64,000 nucleotides of DNA from assembly GCA_965603125.1 (NCBI GenBank), contig CBFDBU010000001.1:223403-287402 (forward strand), written 5' to 3'. The notes under the pieces are model-generated. The model searched no databases. It saw only the letters and a program-made list of their open reading frames with translations, and was not told the DNA's origin. The translations under genes were made by a program, and so were the position numbers. This document shows positions 16,227 to 26,713 of the stretch, in pieces. This DNA is from JAJRTA01 sp965603125. Its GTDB lineage: Bacteria; Zixibacteria; MSB-5A5; GN15; FEB-12. The number at the start of each line of letters is the position of its first letter. Positions within the stretch are counted from its first letter, which is position 1.

Positions 16227-19200
16227 GCGTTTTTGTTGAAAATGTCGGCTATGGTTATTCTGTTGTCCTCGGTTTCCACGGGCACAGCCGCAATCTCGTC
16301 CTCGCCCTCTTCTTCGTCGCGGACGACCTTGAGGTTTCGGTAGTGATCGACGCCGGTGCCGGCCGGGATCAAGTGACCGATAATGACATTCTCCTTCAAA
16401 CCGACCAGGTAGTCGACCTTGCCCGCAACGGCCGCCTCGGTAAGAACCTTGGTCGTCTCCTGGAATGATGCCGCCGAGATGAAACTCTCGGTAGAAAGAG
16501 ACGCGCGGGTAATGCCCAGAAGCAAGGGCATCGACGTGGCGGGTTCGCCCCCTTCGGCGATCACCCTGGCGTTTTCCTCGGAGAATTTCATCTTGTCAAC
16601 TCGTTCACCCTCGAGGAAATTCGTATCTCCAACATATTCAATCTGAACCTTTTGCATCATTTGTCGGACGATTATTTCAATATGTTTATCATTAATGCGT
16701 ACACCCTGAAGGCGGTAGACCTCCTGGATTTCGTTCACGAGGTAGGCCTGGGCTTCATACACACCGAGAATGGCAAGGATGTCGTGGGGGTCGATGGCGC
16801 CCTCACACAGACGATCACCGGCCTGGACCCGATCGCCGTCGTGAACCATCAGGTGTTTCCCGTGGGGCACGAGATAGTCCCTGGTCTCGTCCTGTTCACC
16901 CTTGACGATGATCTGCTGCTGGCCACGGACGACCTTGCCGAACTCCACGTACCCCTCGATCTCCGAAATCACCGCCGGATCGTGAGGACGGCGAGCCTCA
17001 AACAGTTCCGCTACGCGAGGCAGACCGCCGGTAATATCGCGTGATTTCGAGATAACGCGCGGCATTTTCACCAGTGTATCACCGGCCACAACCGACTGAC
17101 CTTCAGCGACCTGGAGCTGGGCATCGGTCGGAATGCGATAGCTGCCCAGCGTCTTGCCCCGGGAATCCTCAATGAGGATAGTGGGGAACATGTTCTTTTC
17201 CTTGGTGTCGATAATGATCAACTGGATCAGGCCGGTCTGATTATCGATTGCCTCGCGGACGGACACATCGGGCTCAATGTCCTTGAATCGGACCTTACCG
17301 GCTCTCTCCGAAAGGATGATTCCGGTGTAAGGATCGGATTCGAAAATCACATTGCCCTTGTTGACCGTCACGCCGTCAGGAAGGAGAAGATGGGCCCCGT
17401 AGGGGACCTTGAGTCTGGTCCTGACGCGTCCCTTGTCGTCGATGATATGAGCCTCACCGACTCCGTCGCGGCTGATTACCATGGTCGTCTTGTCTTCGCG
17501 CTCGACGAGCTTCACGTTTTCCAGTTTCAGGGTACCCGCGTATCTGGCGTCCACCTGCGACTGCTCTGCAATACGAGCAGCCGTACCGCCGATATGGAAC
17601 GTCCGGAGCGTCAACTGCGTGCCGGGTTCTCCGATTGATTGCGCCGCTATGACTCCGATCGCTTCGCCGATTTCCACCATCTTCATGTTGCCGAGGTTAC
17701 GTCCGTAGCACTTGGCGCACACTCCGCGTCGCGACTCGCAGGTAAGAACCGAACGGATTCGGACCATATCGATACCCGCCTCTTCGATAGCCACGGCCTC
17801 AGCCTCTCTAATCTCCTGACCGGCTTCAACAATTCTCTCGTCCGTAATCGGGTCGTAGATGTCTTCCAGCGAAACACGGCCCAGGATTCGGTCGCTGAGG
17901 GAGACGATTACCTCCTCACCTTCCTTCAGCGCGGAGACCTCAAGTCCCATGATCGTGTTGCAATCGAGCTCCCGGACAATCACATCCTGAGCAACATCCA
18001 CCAACCGGCGGGTCAGGTACCCGGCATCGGCCGTCTTCAGAGCGGTATCAGCCAGTCCCTTGCGGGCGCCGTGAGTCGAGATGAAGTATTCCTGCACCGT
18101 CAAACCTTCACGGAAATTGGCCACAATGGGGTTTTCGATGATCTCCCCCACGCCGCCGGTGATCTTCTTCTGCGGTCGAGCCATGAGTCCGCGCATGCCG
18201 GCCAGCTGACGGATCTGCTCCTTGGAACCTCGGGCCCCTGAGTCGGCCATCATAAACACCGGGTTGAAGCCTTTCTTCTGGGCAGCCAGGTTGTCGAACA
18301 TGGCACTGGAGATGTCGTTGGTGACCCTGGTCCAGGTATCAATAACCTGGTTGTACCGCTCGCCGTTGGTGATGACCCCGCGCTCGTACCTCTTTTGAAT
18401 CTTGCGCACGTCAGCACGAGCCGCCTCGATCATTTTCTCCTTCTCGCCGGGGATGACCAGGTCGTCAATGGACACCGTGATCCCCGCCAATGTCGCGTAC
18501 TCGAACCCGATATACTTCAGGCGATCAAGGAAAGCGACCGTTTCATCCTGACCCAGATGCCAGTAGGCGTCTCCGACGAGGTTGGCCAGCTTGCTCTTGT
18601 TGGCGGTATCATTGAAGAACGAGGCACCTATGGGCAATATGTTGTTAAAAAACAGGCGCCCCAGAGTTGTCTTCACGATCTGACCGTTTATTCGGATATT
18701 TACAAGAGCGTGCAGTCCGACATGCTTGCCGTCATAAGCTGCCTGCGCCTCCTCGGGAGAGGCGAAATTCATACCTTCGCCGCAGTCGCCCTCTTTCACT
18801 TTTGTCAGGTAGTAACAGCCGAGCACGATATCCTGTGAGGGAACCGCAATCGGCCGGCCGGAGGAGGGCACGAGGATGTTGTTCGTAGACAGCATCAGGA
18901 TTCGCGCCTCAAGCTGCGACTCGAATGAGAGCGGCACGTGAACAGCCATCTGGTCCCCGTCGAAGTCCGCGTTAAAAGCGGCACAGACGAGCGGATGCAG
19001 GCGAATGGCCTTGCCTTCCACCAGCACGGGGTAAAAGGCCTGGATCCCCAACCGGTGCAACGTGGGGGCGCGGTTGAGCATCACCGGATGATCTTCAATG
19101 ATTTCCTCGAGAATGTCCCAGACCTCCGGCCTTTCTTTCTCCACCAGTTTCTTGGCCGACTTGACTGTCTGAACGTAGCCCTTCTCTTCCAGTTTCATGA

Positions 19201-20338
19201 TGATGAAGGGCTTGAACAACTCCAGGGCCATGTTCTTCGGCAGGCCGCACTGATGCAATTTCAACTCCGGACCGACGACAATAACCGACCGGCCGGAATA
19301 GTCGACCCGCTTGCCCAACAGATTCTGCCGGAAGCGGCCCTGCTTCCCTTTCAGCAGGTCCGAGAGCGATTTCAACGGACGGCGCGAGTCGCCGCGGACG
19401 GAATAGGTCCGCCGGCCGTTGTCAAACAGGGCGTCGACCGCCTCCTGCAACATGCGTTTCTCGTTGCGCAGGATCACATCGGGCGCCATGATATCAATCA
19501 GCTTCTTGAGCCGATTGTTGCGGTTGATGACCCGGCGGTAGAGATCGTTGAGATCGGAGGTGGCAAAGCGACCGCCCTCAAGCGGCACCAGCGGCCGCAA
19601 GTCCGGCGGCAGAACCGGGATGGCGTTCAGTATCATCCATTCCGGACGATTGTTCGACTGGCGGAAGGATTCGATAATCCGCAGCCGCTTCAGAACATCC
19701 TTCTTCCGTTGAACCGACGTCTCCACCTTGGCCTGTGCCCGCAGAGTGACCGCGACCTCCTCGATATCGATCTGTTTGAGGATTTCTCGCACCGCCTCGG
19801 CTCCCATGCGGGCGTCAAACGTCTTGCCGGCTTCCTCCAGATCGATGAATTCCTCCTCGGTAAGGACATCCCCGATCTCGTACGAAGAGTTGCCGGGGTC
19901 GATCACCAGGTACGACTCGTAGTAGAGTATCTTTTCAAGCTGCCGAATGGACAGATCCAGGAGGTGGCCGATCCGGGAAGGAAGCGACTTGAAGTACCAG
20001 ATGTGGGAGACCGGAACGGCCAGCTTGATGTGGCCCATCCGCTCGCGGCGGACCTTGGACTGAGTCACCTCAACACCGCAACGGTCACACACGATCCCGC
20101 GGAAACGAATGCGCTTGTACTTGCCGCAGTTGCACTCCCAGTCCTTGACGGGACCGAATATGCGCTCGCAGAAAAGGCCGTCCCGTTCCGGCTTGAATGA
20201 CCGGTAGTTGATGGTTTCAGGCTTGGTGACCTCACCGTAGGACCAGGAAAGGATGGTCTCCGGGGAAGCCATCTGCACCTGGATCGCTGAGAAATCGACA
20301 GGCTTCTTGCCTGGTCTGTTATCCATCATATCGACCAT
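16223..20338 (-). CDS. rpoC: DNA-directed RNA polymerase subunit beta'
   Basis: Catalytic clamp subunit of RNA polymerase, 1,371 residues. The N-terminal zinc ribbon (CNCGKYKRIRFRGIVCDRCG), the catalytic NADFDGDQM aspartate triad and the second zinc site (CESRRGVCAKCYG) are all visible. ATG at 20338 follows AAGGAG by 8 nt. The gene follows rpoB by 69 nt and its end carries the -35 element for the str cluster. Confidence 0.98.
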   Translation of the reverse strand: MVDMMDNRPGKKPVDFSAIQVQMASPETILSWSYGEVTKPETINYRSFKPERDGLFCERIFGPVKDWECNCGKYKRIRFRGIVCDRCGVEVTQSKVRRERMGHIKLAVPVSHIWYFKSLPSRIGHLLDLSIRQLEKILYYESYLVIDPGNSSYEIGDVLTEEEFIDLEEAGKTFDARMGAEAVREILKQIDIEEVAVTLRAQAKVETSVQRKKDVLKRLRIIESFRQSNNRPEWMILNAIPVLPPDLRPLVPLEGGRFATSDLNDLYRRVINRNNRLKKLIDIMAPDVILRNEKRMLQEAVDALFDNGRRTYSVRGDSRRPLKSLSDLLKGKQGRFRQNLLGKRVDYSGRSVIVVGPELKLHQCGLPKNMALELFKPFIIMKLEEKGYVQTVKSAKKLVEKERPEVWDILEEIIEDHPVMLNRAPTLHRLGIQAFYPVLVEGKAIRLHPLVCAAFNADFDGDQMAVHVPLSFESQLEARILMLSTNNILVPSSGRPIAVPSQDIVLGCYYLTKVKEGDCGEGMNFASPEEAQAAYDGKHVGLHALVNIRINGQIVKTTLGRLFFNNILPIGASFFNDTANKSKLANLVGDAYWHLGQDETVAFLDRLKYIGFEYATLAGITVSIDDLVIPGEKEKMIEAARADVRKIQKRYERGVITNGERYNQVIDTWTRVTNDISSAMFDNLAAQKKGFNPVFMMADSGARGSKEQIRQLAGMRGLMARPQKKITGGVGEIIENPIVANFREGLTVQEYFISTHGARKGLADTALKTADAGYLTRRLVDVAQDVIVRELDCNTIMGLEVSALKEGEEVIVSLSDRILGRVSLEDIYDPITDERIVEAGQEIREAEAVAIEEAGIDMVRIRSVLTCESRRGVCAKCYGRNLGNMKMVEIGEAIGVIAAQSIGEPGTQLTLRTFHIGGTAARIAEQSQVDARYAGTLKLENVKLVEREDKTTMVISRDGVGEAHIIDDKGRVRTRLKVPYGAHLLLPDGVTVNKGNVIFESDPYTGIILSERAGKVRFKDIEPDVSVREAIDNQTGLIQLIIIDTKEKNMFPTILIEDSRGKTLGSYRIPTDAQLQVAEGQSVVAGDTLVKMPRVISKSRDITGGLPRVAELFEARRPHDPAVISEIEGYVEFGKVVRGQQQIIVKGEQDETRDYLVPHGKHLMVHDGDRVQAGDRLCEGAIDPHDILAILGVYEAQAYLVNEIQEVYRLQGVRINDKHIEIIVRQMMQKVQIEYVGDTNFLEGERVDKMKFSEENARVIAEGGEPATSMPLLLGITRASLSTESFISAASFQETTKVLTEAAVAGKVDYLVGLKENVIIGHLIPAGTGVDHYRNLKVVRDEEEGEDEIAAVPVETEDNRITIADIFNKNA

Positions 20339-20407
20339 GGCTCACTCCTTATAGTCTCACCTGTCTCCGCCGTGGGCGGGACAGCTTTTCTCCTCACTCC
20401 TCGCGGG

Positions 20408-23400
20408 CTATTCCTCAATCAGGCGGACATCCAGACCGAGCGCCTGCAACTCCTTGACAAGGACGTTGAAAGCCTCGGGATAGCCGGGTTCGGGGGGGTT
20501 CTCCCCTTTCACTATAGCTTCGTACACCCGGCTGCGTCCAGTGACATCGTCCGACTTGACCGTAAGCATCTCCTGGAGAGTATGGGCCGCTCCGTAAGCC
20601 TCCAGCGCCCATACTTCCATTTCTCCGAAACGCTGCCCGCCGAACTGGGCTTTGCCGCCCAAAGGCTGCTGGGTAACCAGCGAGTACGGCCCGATCGAAC
20701 GCGCATGAATCTTATCGTCCACCAGGTGGGACAATTTCAACATGTAGATATGACCGACCGTGATCGGATTGTCGAAGGGATCGCCGCTGCGGCCGTCATA
20801 CAACGTCGTCTTGCCATCCTCAGGAAGACCGGCCTCTTTCAGTTTCTTCTTGATTTCCGCAATATCGGCGCCTTCAAAAACCGGTGTGGCGATATACTCG
20901 CCGAGCTTCTTGGCCGCCCAACCCAGGTGGGTTTCAAGGATCTGGCCCACGTTCATTCGTGAGGGCACTCCCAGCGGATTCAGGATAACATCCACATGCG
21001 TGCCGTCCGCCATATACGGCATATCCTCTATGGGCACGATCTTGGACACGACACCCTTGTTGCCGTGGCGGCCGGCCATCTTGTCCCCCACCGATATTTT
21101 GCGGCGGATAGCGATGGTGACCTTGACAAGCTGCTTGACGCCCGGCGGCAACTCCGCGCCGCGGACAACTTTGTCAACCTCAACTTCCATCGCCTGTTTC
21201 CTGGTCTCGATAAGCTGCGCCGCCTCCGCAATGATGCTGTTCACGCGCTTGCTGGCGGCTTCATCGGTACACCAGCCCGACGGCGCCACGGCGTTATCCA
21301 GATCGAATTCGGCAAAGAAATCCGCTTTGTACTTGTGCCCGGCCCGGATCAGAACACTGTTGTCAACGGCGGAACGAATTGTCTGTGATGTTTTTCCGTC
21401 AAGCAATTCCCCCAGCCGCCGGCTGCGCAGTGTGACGATGTTGTGTGTTTGCTTGTTGAAGTGCTTCTTGATCTCAGATATCTGGAGCTTATCCTGTTTT
21501 TTGGCTTCTTCCGTGCGCTCCTTGCGGCTGAACACCCGGGTCTTAATGATCACACCCTTCATACCGGGGGGCGCCTTGAGGCTGGCGTCACGAACATCAC
21601 CTGCCTTTTCACCGAAAATGGCCCGCAGCAGCCGCTCCTCAGGAGAAAGCTCGGTTTCGCCCTTGGGCGTGACTTTGCCCACCAGGACGTCGCCGGCTTC
21701 GACCTCGGAACCCACGCGAACGATGCCGTTCTCATCGAGATTCAGCAACGCTTCCTCGGAGACGTTGGGGATCTCACGGGTGATCTCCTCGGAGCCCCGT
21801 TTGGTATCGCGCACCTGCAATTCGTATTCTTCGATATGAATGGAAGTAAAGATATCTCCGTGGACAAGGCGCTCGGAGAGGATGATGGCATCCTCGAAAT
21901 TGTATCCCCGCCACGGCATGAATGCCACCAGGGTGTTGTGGCCGAGAGCCAGTTCTCCCGCATCGACGCCCGGTCCGTCAGCGATAATATCACCTGTCTT
22001 GACGCGGTCACCTTCTTTGATTACCGGCCTGTAATCGACACAGGTATCCTGATTCGAGCGGCGAAACTTGGTCAGTCGGTATTCGGCGTCTTCGACATAG
22101 CCAAGACGTCCGGGCCGCGGCTTTGCATCCGGGTGAACGACGATGCGTTCGCTATCGGCATAGGCTACACTGCCCGGTTCCTTGGCGCGAACCACGGCGC
22201 CGGCATCGGAGGCGACTTTGCGTTCCATGCCGGTCCCGATCACGGCTGCCTCGGTTCTCAGGAGCGGCACTGCCTGGCGCTGCATATTGGAACCCATGAG
22301 GGCGCGGTTGGCATCGTCATGCTCAAGGAACGGGATCAGAGCGGCCGCCACCGAGACCAGTTGTCGCGGTGAGACATCCATATAGCCGACCTCCTCCGCG
22401 GCTATCGACGGGTAGTCGGACCGCCGCCGGACATCTACACGCTCGTTAACGAGTTTTCGACTCTTGCCGATGGGTTCATTGCACTGGGCGATGTAGAAGC
22501 GATCCTCCTGATCGGCCGAGAGAAATTCAATCTCGTCGGTCACCTTGCCCTTGACGACCTTCCGATACGGGGTTTCCAGGAAGCCGTACTTGTTGATTCG
22601 CGCGAAGGTGGCCAGTGACGTTATCAGCCCGATGTTGGGTCCCTCCGGAGTCTCAATGGGACACATGCGACCGTAATGGGTGTGGTGCACGTCGCGCACC
22701 TCAAACCCGGCCCGCTCCCGGGTCAGACCGCCCGGACCCAGCGCCGACAGCCGTCTCTTGTGCGTAAGCTCCGAGAGCGGGTTGGTCTGGTCCATAAACT
22801 GCGATAGCTGTGACGACCCGAAGAACGTTTCCACAACCGACGATACTGTACGAGCATTCACCAGGAGCTGCGGAGTGACGTTGTCCTGATCCTTCAGCGA
22901 CAGGCGCTCGCGAATCGTGCGCGCCACCCGGGAGAGGCCGACCGAGAACAAATTGGACAGCAACTCGCCGACGGTGCGAGCACGGCGATTACCCAGATGA
23001 TCGATGTCGTCGGTATGGCCGGCGTCATTGCAAAGCCCGGCCAGGTATCTTATGATTTCAATGAAGTCTTTCTGGTCGAGAGTCGTGGTCTCCATGGGGA
23101 TGTCCAGACCCATGCGCCGATTGATCATGTGGCGGCCCACGGCGCCCAGATCGTAGCGCTTGCTCGAGAAGAAGAACTTCTCCAGCAGCGTTTCGGCCGT
23201 CTCCAGCGTCGGTGGCTCCCCCGGTCGGATCAGCGAGTATATCTTCATCAATGCTTCTTCGCGCGACTTGGTGGGGTCTTTGCGAATCGTGTTCAGTATG
23301 ACGAATACTTCCCGCCGCTCTTCCTTGTGGATCATTCTGATCGTCTTGTAGCCGGCTGCCCCGAGCTTCTCCACGACCTCCTCGGTGAGGGGTTCCGCCG

Positions 23401-24178
23401 CCGGATAGAGAACCTCTCCGGTCTCCTTGTCGATCGTGGTCTCCGCAAGAAACGATCCCTCGACATCCTCTGCCGACTTGCTCTTGAGCGTCAGTTTGGT
23501 CACTCCGTAGAAGAGGTCGATGATTTCTTCATCGGTGGAGAAACCGAGAGCGCGCAGCAGCATGGTGACCGGGAGCTTTTTCTTGGAATCAATGTAGGCA
23601 TACATGATGTCATTGATATCCATCTTGAACTCCACCCAGCTTCCCCGGTAGGGAATTATGCGGGCGGAAAACAGCCTCTTGCCATTGGGGTGGATCTCGT
23701 CGCCGAAAAAGACGCCTGGGCTGCGGTGCAACTGGCTGACCACCACCCGTTCAGCACCGTTGATAATAAAGGTACCCCATTCAGTGATAAGCGGCAGTTC
23801 GCCCAGATAGACATCCTGCTCAATGATGTCCTTGACATCTTTTTCTTCGCCCTCGCCCTGACGGGCAATCAGCCGCATGGTGACTTTCAGTGGAGCGGCA
23901 AAGCTCATATTCCGCTCGCGGCACTCGGGAATCGTATACCTGGTAGGGCCAAGATGGTAGCTGACATACTCCAGGGAGAAATTCTCCTTGACATCCGTCA
24001 CCGGGAATATGTCGCTGAAAATCTGATGCAGTCCCTTTCGTTCCCGTTTGTCGGGGGGAACATCCTGCTGGAGGAAATAGCGGTATGACTGGACCTGAAC
24101 ATCCAGAAGATTGGGCATTTCGGTGGCGTCAGTCAGGGAGCCGTAGCTCCGGCGGGTCAACGTTCCTGATCGAGCCAA
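20408..24178 (-). CDS. rpoB: DNA-directed RNA polymerase subunit beta
   Basis: Second-largest RNA polymerase subunit, 1,256 residues. The rifampicin-pocket segment SQLSQFMDQTNPLSELTHKR has the sensitive-type residues, and MAGRHGNKGVVSKI near the active site is intact. Translation starts at TTG (24178) with AGGAG 9 nt upstream; the next in-frame ATG is about 20 codons in. The 262-bp gap upstream to rplL holds a hairpin at 24398-24425. Confidence 0.98.
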   Translation of the reverse strand: MARSGTLTRRSYGSLTDATEMPNLLDVQVQSYRYFLQQDVPPDKRERKGLHQIFSDIFPVTDVKENFSLEYVSYHLGPTRYTIPECRERNMSFAAPLKVTMRLIARQGEGEEKDVKDIIEQDVYLGELPLITEWGTFIINGAERVVVSQLHRSPGVFFGDEIHPNGKRLFSARIIPYRGSWVEFKMDINDIMYAYIDSKKKLPVTMLLRALGFSTDEEIIDLFYGVTKLTLKSKSAEDVEGSFLAETTIDKETGEVLYPAAEPLTEEVVEKLGAAGYKTIRMIHKEERREVFVILNTIRKDPTKSREEALMKIYSLIRPGEPPTLETAETLLEKFFFSSKRYDLGAVGRHMINRRMGLDIPMETTTLDQKDFIEIIRYLAGLCNDAGHTDDIDHLGNRRARTVGELLSNLFSVGLSRVARTIRERLSLKDQDNVTPQLLVNARTVSSVVETFFGSSQLSQFMDQTNPLSELTHKRRLSALGPGGLTRERAGFEVRDVHHTHYGRMCPIETPEGPNIGLITSLATFARINKYGFLETPYRKVVKGKVTDEIEFLSADQEDRFYIAQCNEPIGKSRKLVNERVDVRRRSDYPSIAAEEVGYMDVSPRQLVSVAAALIPFLEHDDANRALMGSNMQRQAVPLLRTEAAVIGTGMERKVASDAGAVVRAKEPGSVAYADSERIVVHPDAKPRPGRLGYVEDAEYRLTKFRRSNQDTCVDYRPVIKEGDRVKTGDIIADGPGVDAGELALGHNTLVAFMPWRGYNFEDAIILSERLVHGDIFTSIHIEEYELQVRDTKRGSEEITREIPNVSEEALLNLDENGIVRVGSEVEAGDVLVGKVTPKGETELSPEERLLRAIFGEKAGDVRDASLKAPPGMKGVIIKTRVFSRKERTEEAKKQDKLQISEIKKHFNKQTHNIVTLRSRRLGELLDGKTSQTIRSAVDNSVLIRAGHKYKADFFAEFDLDNAVAPSGWCTDEAASKRVNSIIAEAAQLIETRKQAMEVEVDKVVRGAELPPGVKQLVKVTIAIRRKISVGDKMAGRHGNKGVVSKIVPIEDMPYMADGTHVDVILNPLGVPSRMNVGQILETHLGWAAKKLGEYIATPVFEGADIAEIKKKLKEAGLPEDGKTTLYDGRSGDPFDNPITVGHIYMLKLSHLVDDKIHARSIGPYSLVTQQPLGGKAQFGGQRFGEMEVWALEAYGAAHTLQEMLTVKSDDVTGRSRVYEAIVKGENPPEPGYPEAFNVLVKELQALGLDVRLIEE

Positions 24179-24397
24179 AGTATTACTCTCCTACAATAAA
24201 GAGCAAGTCCATCCGGCAGGCGGTCGCCTGCGGAAGACCAACCCAACTGTTGATATCTCTGTCAGCGGCGTGGATGATCCTGTCATCTATTTCATTATTC
24301 TCCCCGAATATCGTTCCGGAGAGCCAAGTTTGCAGTCAATCAACCAACCTTATGCAAAAACGGGATTCTTTGGATAACCACCACATTCTGTAGTTTC

Positions 24398-24425
24398 GCC
24401 GACCACAGGCATCTGTGCCGCCGGC
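24398..24425 (-). other. Hairpin between rplL and rpoB
   Basis: An inner stem CACAG/CTGTG with a 4-nt loop is enclosed by GCCG/CGGC just after the rplL stop. No U-run follows, so it is not a clear terminator; in many bacteria this gap carries an attenuator or RNase III site that lowers rpoB relative to rplL. Confidence 0.35.
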
Positions 24426-24440
24426 AGTTTGAAAAGAAGG

Positions 24441-24821
24441 CTACTTAATCTCTACTATCGCACCTACGGTCTCGAGCTTCTCCTTAACTTTTTCCGCCTC
24501 GTCCCTGGGAAGCCCTTCCTTGACGTTGGTCGGGGCGCCCTCCACAAGTTCCTTGGCTTCCTTGAGGCCGAGCGTGGTCAACTCGCGGACAACCTTGATG
24601 ACCTGAATCTTCTTGTCTCCAACTCCGGTGAGTACGACGGTGAACTCCGTCTGTTCCTCGACTTCGGCAGCCGCGGCACCGCCTGGAAGGGCTGCTACGG
24701 CAACCGGGGTCGCAGCCGTAACTCCGAACTTGTCCTGGATCGCCGTGGACAACTCCGCCAGATCCATAGCGCTCAGAGAAGCAATTTTGTCAACAATCTC
24801 TTCAATGGCTTCGTTAGACAC
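24441..24821 (-). CDS. rplL: 50S ribosomal protein L7/L12
   Basis: Stalk protein that recruits translation GTPases, 126 residues. The N-terminal dimerisation domain, an Ala/Gly/Pro hinge (LPGGAAAAE) and the factor-binding C-domain with GLKEAKELVEGAP are in order. Present as multiple copies per ribosome, anchored by L10 from the preceding gene. Confidence 0.97.
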   Translation of the reverse strand: MSNEAIEEIVDKIASLSAMDLAELSTAIQDKFGVTAATPVAVAALPGGAAAAEVEEQTEFTVVLTGVGDKKIQVIKVVRELTTLGLKEAKELVEGAPTNVKEGLPRDEAEKVKEKLETVGAIVEIK

Positions 24822-24932
24822 TTGAATAACCTCACATATTCAACAATTGTTTCACTTGTTATCCTGTTCCTCGAACATCCCGACTTAAACCGTCCTCTCC
24901 CGGAGGCGGGATGGACCCGGTTGCGCCTTCAA

Positions 24933-25457
24933 TTACGGTTCACTCCCGTGCTTCCGGGCGAGGGCATCAATAGTCCCGACCAGTTTCCTGAAAACGCCGT
25001 CCAGAGCGCCGACCAGGCTGGTCACGGGCGCTTCCACCGCGGCCACAACCTGAGCATAGAGCTGATCCATCGCGGGCAGGTCGGCCAGCCGCTTGATGTC
25101 GGCGGCATCGTAGGCGACCTTGTCCAGCCAGAACGCCTTCATCCGAGGCAACTCTTTCTCCTTGAACGAATGGTGCAGGATCCTGGCCGCCACGGCCGGA
25201 TCTTCGGTGGTGAAGGCCACTGCCGTAGGACCCAGCAGATGCTCACCTATTCCCGATATCATGGCTTGGCCAGCAGCGATACGAAACAGCGTATTCTTGC
25301 CGATCAGAAGCCGAATGTTGTTCTCACGAAGTTTCCTCCGAAGATCAGTCATGTCAGCCACGTTCAGGCCCTGGTAATCGGTGACAAAAAAGGAGCCGGA
25401 ATCTTCGAACAGCTTTTTGTATTGAGCCACCGTGTCTGTTTTTTCCACACTGGGCAT
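24933..25457 (-). CDS. rplJ: 50S ribosomal protein L10
   Basis: Stalk base protein of 174 residues with the YQGLNVADMTDLRRKLREN segment followed by LIGKNTL, typical of L10. It starts 20 nt after rplA, so there is no room for a long L10 leader here. Confidence 0.96.
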   Translation of the reverse strand: MPSVEKTDTVAQYKKLFEDSGSFFVTDYQGLNVADMTDLRRKLRENNIRLLIGKNTLFRIAAGQAMISGIGEHLLGPTAVAFTTEDPAVAARILHHSFKEKELPRMKAFWLDKVAYDAADIKRLADLPAMDQLYAQVVAAVEAPVTSLVGALDGVFRKLVGTIDALARKHGSEP

Positions 25458-25477
25458 CGTTGGGTTTCCTCTTTACC

Positions 25478-26182
25478 TTACTTCTTCATTAACGCCAGGA
25501 GTCCCTGGTGGTCCAGCTTGATACCGGGGCTCATGGAAGAACAGACCGAGGCCCCAAGGAAATAGGCACCCTTGGCCGTCGCCGGTTTGGCGCGCATCAC
25601 GGCGTCCACGAACGTCACTACATTCTCATGCAGCTTCTCTCTGTCGAATGAGAGTTTCCCGACCGCAGCCGCAATGTTGGCCTGTTTGTCTACCCGGAAC
25701 TCGATGCGTCCGGCTTTGAGTTCTCTGACCGTCCGACCCACGTCCTGGGTAACGGTCCCCGCTTTGGGGTTGGGCATCAGGCCGCGCGGCCCAAGGACCT
25801 TACCCAGTTTGCCAACGAATCTCATCATATCGGGCGTCGCCACGGCGACATCGAAATCGGTCCACCCATCCTGGATTTTCTCCACCAGGTCGTCAGCCCC
25901 CACAGCGTCGGCGCCGGCTTCCCCGGCCTCCGTCGCCTTCTCACCCTGGGCGAATACGGCCACCCTGACGACACTGCCGGTGCCGTGAGGCAGCGCGACC
26001 GTTCCGCGGACCATCTGATCGGCATGCTTGGGATTCACGCCAAGCCTCAGCGCGATTTCCACCGATTCATTGAACTTCGCCACCGGATTGTCCTTGAGCA
26101 ACTCCAGGGCGTCTGCAAGCGAGTATCTCCTGGTTCGATCAAGTTTCTCGCGCAATTCTTTGTACTTCTTGGAACGTTTCAT
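25478..26182 (-). CDS. rplA: 50S ribosomal protein L1
   Basis: L1-stalk protein, 234 residues. The motif LGPRGLMPNPKAGTVT is the family signature. In E. coli L1 represses its own operon; a comparable site could not be confirmed by eye. Confidence 0.97.
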   Translation of the reverse strand: MKRSKKYKELREKLDRTRRYSLADALELLKDNPVAKFNESVEIALRLGVNPKHADQMVRGTVALPHGTGSVVRVAVFAQGEKATEAGEAGADAVGADDLVEKIQDGWTDFDVAVATPDMMRFVGKLGKVLGPRGLMPNPKAGTVTQDVGRTVRELKAGRIEFRVDKQANIAAAVGKLSFDREKLHENVVTFVDAVMRAKPATAKGAYFLGASVCSSMSPGIKLDHQGLLALMKK

Positions 26183-26254
26183 GAATTCCTATTCTCCCTG
26201 TAAGCGGCCGAGCCGCGACAGGTTCCAGCGAATCAATATCTTTCCTGTATCCAC

Positions 26255-26680
26255 CTACCGGTCAACCTCGATACCCATGGAACGGGCCGTGCCTTCAACC
26301 ATCAGCATAGCCGCCTCAACCGACGAGGCGTTGAGATCCTGCATTTTTGCTTCGGCGATCTCGCGAACCTGCTTTCTGGTCACGCGCCCAACCTTATCCT
26401 TGTTGGGTACGCCCGACCCCTTGGGCACCTTGGCTGCCTTCTTCAGCAGCGTGGAAGCGGGCGGGGTCTTGGTCTCGAACGAGAACGACTTGTCCTTGTA
26501 GACGGTGATGATAACCGGCGTGAGAATGCCTTTGCCGCTCTCGGTGCGCACATTGAAAGCCTTGCAGAACTCCATGATATTGACGCCGCGCTGACCTAGG
26601 GCAGGGCCTACCGGCGGAGCCGGATTAGCGCCCCCGGCGGGGATCTGCAGCTTTATGTAACCTTCAATCTTCTTCGCCAC
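26255..26680 (-). CDS. rplK: 50S ribosomal protein L11
   Basis: GTPase-centre protein of 141 residues. The proline-rich N-domain LQIPAGGANPAPPVGPALGQRG and the C-domain KAAKVPKGSGVPNKDKVG are standard. Follows nusG by 33 nt. Confidence 0.97.
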   Translation of the reverse strand: MAKKIEGYIKLQIPAGGANPAPPVGPALGQRGVNIMEFCKAFNVRTESGKGILTPVIITVYKDKSFSFETKTPPASTLLKKAAKVPKGSGVPNKDKVGRVTRKQVREIAEAKMQDLNASSVEAAMLMVEGTARSMGIEVDR

Positions 26681-26713
26681 TTCCTTCTTTGCTCCAAAAT
26701 GACCGCGTTAACG

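Noticed and set aside
24217..24234. GC-rich inverted repeat GCAGGCG/CGCCTGC in the rpoB leader as a terminator
   Set aside because: Loop of only two bases and no T-run; at most an attenuating structure.
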